Below are positions 61,239 through 64,000 of a stretch of 64,000 nt of DNA, piece after piece (position 1 is the first letter of the stretch; each line of letters opens with the position of its first letter). The notes under the pieces are model-generated. The model was given only the letters and a program-made list of their open reading frames with translations, was not told the DNA's origin and made no database searches. The stretch is from contig NZ_AP022586.1 in the NCBI RefSeq assembly GCF_010731695.1, positions 2,604,001 through 2,668,000 on the forward strand. Reading direction: 5' to 3'. Both the position numbers and the translations under genes were made by a program. This DNA comes from Mycolicibacterium litorale. GTDB lineage: Bacteria > Actinomycetota > Actinomycetes > Mycobacteriales > Mycobacteriaceae.

Positions 61239-61916
61239 GTGGCCGAGCAGGTCGACCGGAGAACCGACGCGACGCGTCAGCAGATCCTCCGGGCTGCGGC
61301 GAAACAGTTCGCCGTCAAGCCCTACGGTCTGGTGAACCTCGACGACATCCTGCTCGACGCCGCCGTCACCAAAGGGGCGATGTACCACCATTTCCGGTCC
61401 AAGTACGCGCTTGCCTCGGCGATCGTCGACCAGTGGCTCGAGTCGAATCGCCGCATCATCGACGACACCGTGGCGTTGCGACACTCCGGCATGGAAACGC
61501 TCGTCGACATCGTCTTCGCGATCGCGCTGAGAGACATCGGGGATCCCGCCACCCGGGCGGGCCTGAATCTGTTGGAGTCCGTCGGCCGCACGGACGGACT
61601 CCGCCGGCGCGCCTTTGACGCCTCGCGAAAAGCGTTGACCCCGCTCGCGCTGCGCGCAATCGAGAACGGTGACGCCGCGGCAGACAGGACGCCCGAGGAC
61701 ATCGCGCGCGTACTGGTCTACCTCTATCTGGGCGTGCGGCAGGCCAACGACCCTGGGGACGCCGCCGCCTTCCTCGGCGACCTGCACAGCGCGTGGACGC
61801 TGGTGCTCCCCGGGCTGGCGGCGAGCGACCGGCTCGGGTACCTGACCACCTTCGTTCGTCGGCGCAGCGCTTTGGCGATCAAGAAAGCCGCGCCGCTATC
61901 CACCGATACGCTATGA
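61239..61916 (+). CDS. TetR-family regulator, gamma-butyrolactone-receptor type
   Basis: TetR protein of 225 residues: DATRQQILRAAAKQFAVKPYGLVNLDDILLDAAVTKGAMYHHFRSKYALASAIVDQWLESNRR. The TKGAMYHHFRSKYALA helix is typical of the ScbR/ArpA/BarA group that binds autoregulator lactones in Streptomyces, although mycobacterial members have no known ligand. The carboxy half (IAARVLVYLYLGVRQ-like segment IARVLVYLYLGVRQAND) is a normal ligand domain. GTG at 61239 follows GAGGACGTGA. The tandem gene at 61971 is a paralogue of the same group. Confidence 0.86.
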   Translation: MAEQVDRRTDATRQQILRAAAKQFAVKPYGLVNLDDILLDAAVTKGAMYHHFRSKYALASAIVDQWLESNRRIIDDTVALRHSGMETLVDIVFAIALRDIGDPATRAGLNLLESVGRTDGLRRRAFDASRKALTPLALRAIENGDAAADRTPEDIARVLVYLYLGVRQANDPGDAAAFLGDLHSAWTLVLPGLAASDRLGYLTTFVRRRSALAIKKAAPLSTDTL

Positions 61917-61970
61917 CCGCGGGCCGACGCCCCGTGGCATCGACCGTCGTCCGGAGGTGGACAGCGAGAC

Positions 61971-62621
61971 ATGATTCGCCAGGCACGTTCTGAGGCGACC
62001 AGGCGCAGGATCATCGAGGCGGCGGTCGACCTGTTCAGCGAACGCGGTTTTCCCGGAACGGGACTCGGCGACATCATCGAGCGTGCCGAGATGACCAAAG
62101 GTGCGCTCTACTACCACTTCGACTCCAAAGAAGCTCTCGCCGCCGAGATCGTCAGAGAGGGCAGCGCCCGGCTGATGAGCACGTTCGACGCGATCAGCGA
62201 ATCGTCTTCACCCGCCCTCGAGAGCATCATCCACGGCACGTTCCTCGTCGTCGACCAACTCAGCACGGACAAGGTGGCCCGTGTCGGGATCGTGCTGATG
62301 AGGGTGTTCGCCGGATTCAGCGACTCCGCGGGCGGCACCTACAACGGCTGGTTGTCGGCCATGGAAGCCGACGTGGCCCGAGCCCGCGACGAAGGCGACG
62401 TTCGCGAGGATGTGGATGTCACGGCGGTCGCCGAGACCTTCGTCGGCGCGTTCGTCGGGGGGAGCCTGCTGTCCGACGCCGCATCGAGGGGCGCGGACCT
62501 GCGCGAGCGCGTCACACGACTGTTCGGCCTCGTCCTGCCGGCCATCGTCACCGACGAATCACGGGACTACTTCGCCGAATTCCTGGCACGCGAGGCCCGA
62601 CAGCGACCACCGCGGGACTGA
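61971..62621 (+). CDS. TetR-family regulator, gamma-butyrolactone-receptor type
   Basis: TetR protein of 216 residues: MIRQARSEATRRRIIEAAVDLFSERGFPGTGLGDIIERAEMTKGALYYHFDSKEALAAEIVREGS is very close to the receptor-type consensus of Streptomyces ScbR/BarA. The core VAETFVGAFVGGSLLSDAASRGADLRERVTRLFGLVLPAIV forms the ligand domain. The ATG at 61971 has GGTGGACAGCGAGAC upstream, a weak site. It lies 54 bases after the first TetR gene and is probably co-transcribed. Neither gene stands next to an afsA-like synthase. Confidence 0.87.
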   Translation: MIRQARSEATRRRIIEAAVDLFSERGFPGTGLGDIIERAEMTKGALYYHFDSKEALAAEIVREGSARLMSTFDAISESSSPALESIIHGTFLVVDQLSTDKVARVGIVLMRVFAGFSDSAGGTYNGWLSAMEADVARARDEGDVREDVDVTAVAETFVGAFVGGSLLSDAASRGADLRERVTRLFGLVLPAIVTDESRDYFAEFLAREARQRPPRD

Positions 62622-62626
62622 GTGGC

Positions 62627-63028
62627 TCAGACCTCCTCCGACCACAGACGCTCGGTGAGGTCGGTGAACATCGCCAGTGCCACCGGATCGTCGCCGCGCA
62701 ACAACGCCGACTTGCTCATCCGCGCCCGCACCGTGGAACCGTCCCGATGCACGAGCTCCACGACGAGGTCCGCGTGGGCGCGCACCACCATCACCGCGGA
62801 GTCGTCGGCCGGCAGCCGGTGAAAGATCTGGGAGAACCGCGACGCCGTCACTTCGTCGGGGGTGTACCCCACCATGTCGCCGAACGCCGCATTGGCGAAG
62901 AGGATCTGCCCGTCCTCCGCGATCGCAAGGACCGGCACCGGGAAGCGTTCGAGCAAAACCAGTGCCGGCATGTCCCGCAGCAGCGACATCGGCGATCGGT
63001 CGTCGTTGTCGTTTCGCCGCCGCTCCAT
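62627..63028 (-). CDS. small PAS-domain protein
   Basis: Protein of 133 residues consisting almost wholly of one PAS domain: LLERFPVPVLAIAEDGQILFANAAFGDMVGYTPDEVTASRFSQIFH, then VVELVHRDGSTVRARMSKSALLRGDDPVALAMFTDLTERLW. It has no output domain, so it must act by binding a partner, for example a kinase or a cyclase such as the nearby DcpA. ATG 63028 is used; ATG at codon 14 is possible. Convergent with the second TetR gene, five bases apart. Confidence 0.82.
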   Translation of the reverse strand: MERRRNDNDDRSPMSLLRDMPALVLLERFPVPVLAIAEDGQILFANAAFGDMVGYTPDEVTASRFSQIFHRLPADDSAVMVVRAHADLVVELVHRDGSTVRARMSKSALLRGDDPVALAMFTDLTERLWSEEV

Positions 63029-63137
63029 CGAACGATTATCGCCGAACGCCGGTACGTGCGGAGGGCGGGGCGGTTGACCGTCACTTGACTAACTAGGTTT
63101 ACTCTGTGAGGACGCACACCGAAGACGGGGGTGACCC

Positions 63138-64000
63138 ATGGACTTGACCTGGTCGGATCGCGACTTGGCGTTCCGCGACGAAGTGCGCACGTTCCTCGCG
63201 GAGAAACTCACACCGGAGATTCAGCGCGCCGGACGGCTGATGACCAGCGTCTACGCCGACCATGAAGCGAGCATGGCGTGGCAGGCGATCCTGCACGAAC
63301 GGGGCTGGGCGGCGCCCGCGTGGCCGGTGGAGTACGGCGGCTGCGACTGGAGCCTCACCCAGCACTACATCTTCAGTCGCGAATCCACACTGGCCGGCGC
63401 GCCCTCGTTGTCGCCCATGGGCATTCGCATGGTCGCGCACGCGATCATCAAGTTCGGCACAGCCGCACAGAAGGATTATTTCCTCCCCCGCATCCTCACC
63501 GGTGAGGTGTTCTTCTGCCAGGGCTACTCCGAACCGGAGGCCGGGTCCGACCTCGCCGCGCTGACCATGGCGGCCGTCGACGACGGTGACGACCTGGTGT
63601 GTACGGGCAGCAAGATCTGGACGACCCACGCCGCGGAAGCGAACTGGATGTTCGCCCTGGTGCGGACCACCCGCGCACCGAAGAAGCAGCAGGGCATCAC
63701 CTTCGTCCTGATCGACATGACCACGCCGGGCATCGAGATTCGGCCGCTGGTCATGACCTCGGGCGAGGAAGTCCAGAACCAGGTCTTCTTCGACGAGGTC
63801 CGTGTTCCCAAATCGAACGTCCTCGGCGAAATCGACGACGGCTGGACCGTCGCGAAGTACCTGCTGGAGTTCGAACGCGGAGGCGGCTCATCGGCGCCGG
63901 CGCTGCAGGTGCTGGCCGAGGAGATCGCCACGGTGGCCGCGGATCAGCCGGGTCCCGACGGCGGCCGCCTCATCGACGATGCCGCTTTCTCGCGTCGGCT
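63138..64000 (+). CDS. acyl-CoA dehydrogenase, 3' end beyond window
   Basis: First 287 residues of an acyl-CoA dehydrogenase: MDLTWSDRDLAFRDEVRTFLAEKL, HERGWAAPAWPVEYGGCDWSLTQHYIFSRE, FFCQGYSEPEAGSDLAALTMAAVDDGDDLVCTGSKIWTTHAAEANWMF and VRVPKSNVLGEIDDGWTVAKYLLEFERGG. This is the long-amino-terminus subtype (FadE17/FadE26-like) often found beside a second dehydrogenase. GGGGGTGACC precedes the ATG at 63138. The catalytic loop lies outside the window. Confidence 0.9.
   Translation, partial: MDLTWSDRDLAFRDEVRTFLAEKLTPEIQRAGRLMTSVYADHEASMAWQAILHERGWAAPAWPVEYGGCDWSLTQHYIFSRESTLAGAPSLSPMGIRMVAHAIIKFGTAAQKDYFLPRILTGEVFFCQGYSEPEAGSDLAALTMAAVDDGDDLVCTGSKIWTTHAAEANWMFALVRTTRAPKKQQGITFVLIDMTTPGIEIRPLVMTSGEEVQNQVFFDEVRVPKSNVLGEIDDGWTVAKYLLEFERGGGSSAPALQVLAEEIATVAADQPGPDGGRLIDDAAFSRR

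Noticed and set aside
63084..63110. Eighth copy of the TACTGTAA operator before the last dehydrogenase
   Set aside because: TTTACTCTGTG gives one partial half-site only; the second arm does not fit the 19-bp geometry.

Overview
The window looks like chromosomal DNA of a rapidly growing mycobacterium (Mycolicibacterium type). The evidence is very high GC, GTG and TTG starts, many 1-4 base stop/start overlaps, and recognisable mycobacterial genes (cyp136, ATP-dependent ligase ligB, cstA with a ybdD-like partner, a moeY-like E1/nitroreductase fusion next to a dcpA-type c-di-GMP enzyme, F420-dependent LLM oxidoreductases and a mycofactocin-type SDR). No rRNA, tRNA, CRISPR array, phage gene or intact insertion sequence was seen.

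Layout. 0-12.8 kb is mostly conserved single genes: a TetR repressor divergent from cyp136, a LeuA-regulatory-domain protein behind a putative leader-peptide attenuator, a TauE-type exporter, an aminoglycoside-phosphotransferase-fold kinase, a methyltransferase divergent from an HxlR regulator, an SDR, a membrane sulfite-oxidase-like protein, ligB, and cstA overlapping ybdD. 12.8-53.5 kb is one large accessory catabolic island of about 40 genes: three P450s counting one beside a truncated aldehyde dehydrogenase, two LLM oxidoreductases, a carboxyltransferase, a Baeyer-Villiger-like monooxygenase, SDRs, five acyl-CoA/AMP ligases, a CoA transferase, thiolases, four acyl-CoA dehydrogenases, six crotonases, two amidohydrolases and a thioesterase. 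This is the toolkit for activating a hydroxylated or cyclic lipid-like substrate as a CoA thioester and shortening it by beta-oxidation; the actual substrate cannot be read from sequence.

Regulation of the island is the most interesting signal. Seven intergenic regions between 15.1 and 40.6 kb carry full or degenerate copies of one 19-bp palindrome, TACTGTAA-N3-TTACAGTA. Each copy overlaps a TANNNT -10 element in front of a catabolic operon, and one copy lies beside the only TetR gene in the island (36.9 kb). A second, different 19-bp palindrome at 51.43 kb fronts an operon that ends in a GntR/FCD regulator. Two gene remnants, a Rieske oxygenase C-terminus and an aldehyde dehydrogenase C-terminus, begin directly beside operator copies, which suggests past rearrangement at these promoters.

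53.6-64 kb holds a MaoC-type hydratase, a 1.2-kb stretch without a supported gene, and a tightly coupled three-gene operon (possible GNAT-fold acyltransferase, E1-like/nitroreductase fusion, GAF-GGDEF-EAL c-di-GMP enzyme). A convergent degenerate flavoprotein follows, then a strongly structured 480-base intergenic region, two tandem TetR genes of gamma-butyrolactone-receptor type, a small PAS protein and the start of another acyl-CoA dehydrogenase. Convergent gene pairs are separated by large palindromic repeats at 6.24, 16.70 and 28.22 kb. Family and homologue names are from recall of motifs; no database search was run.
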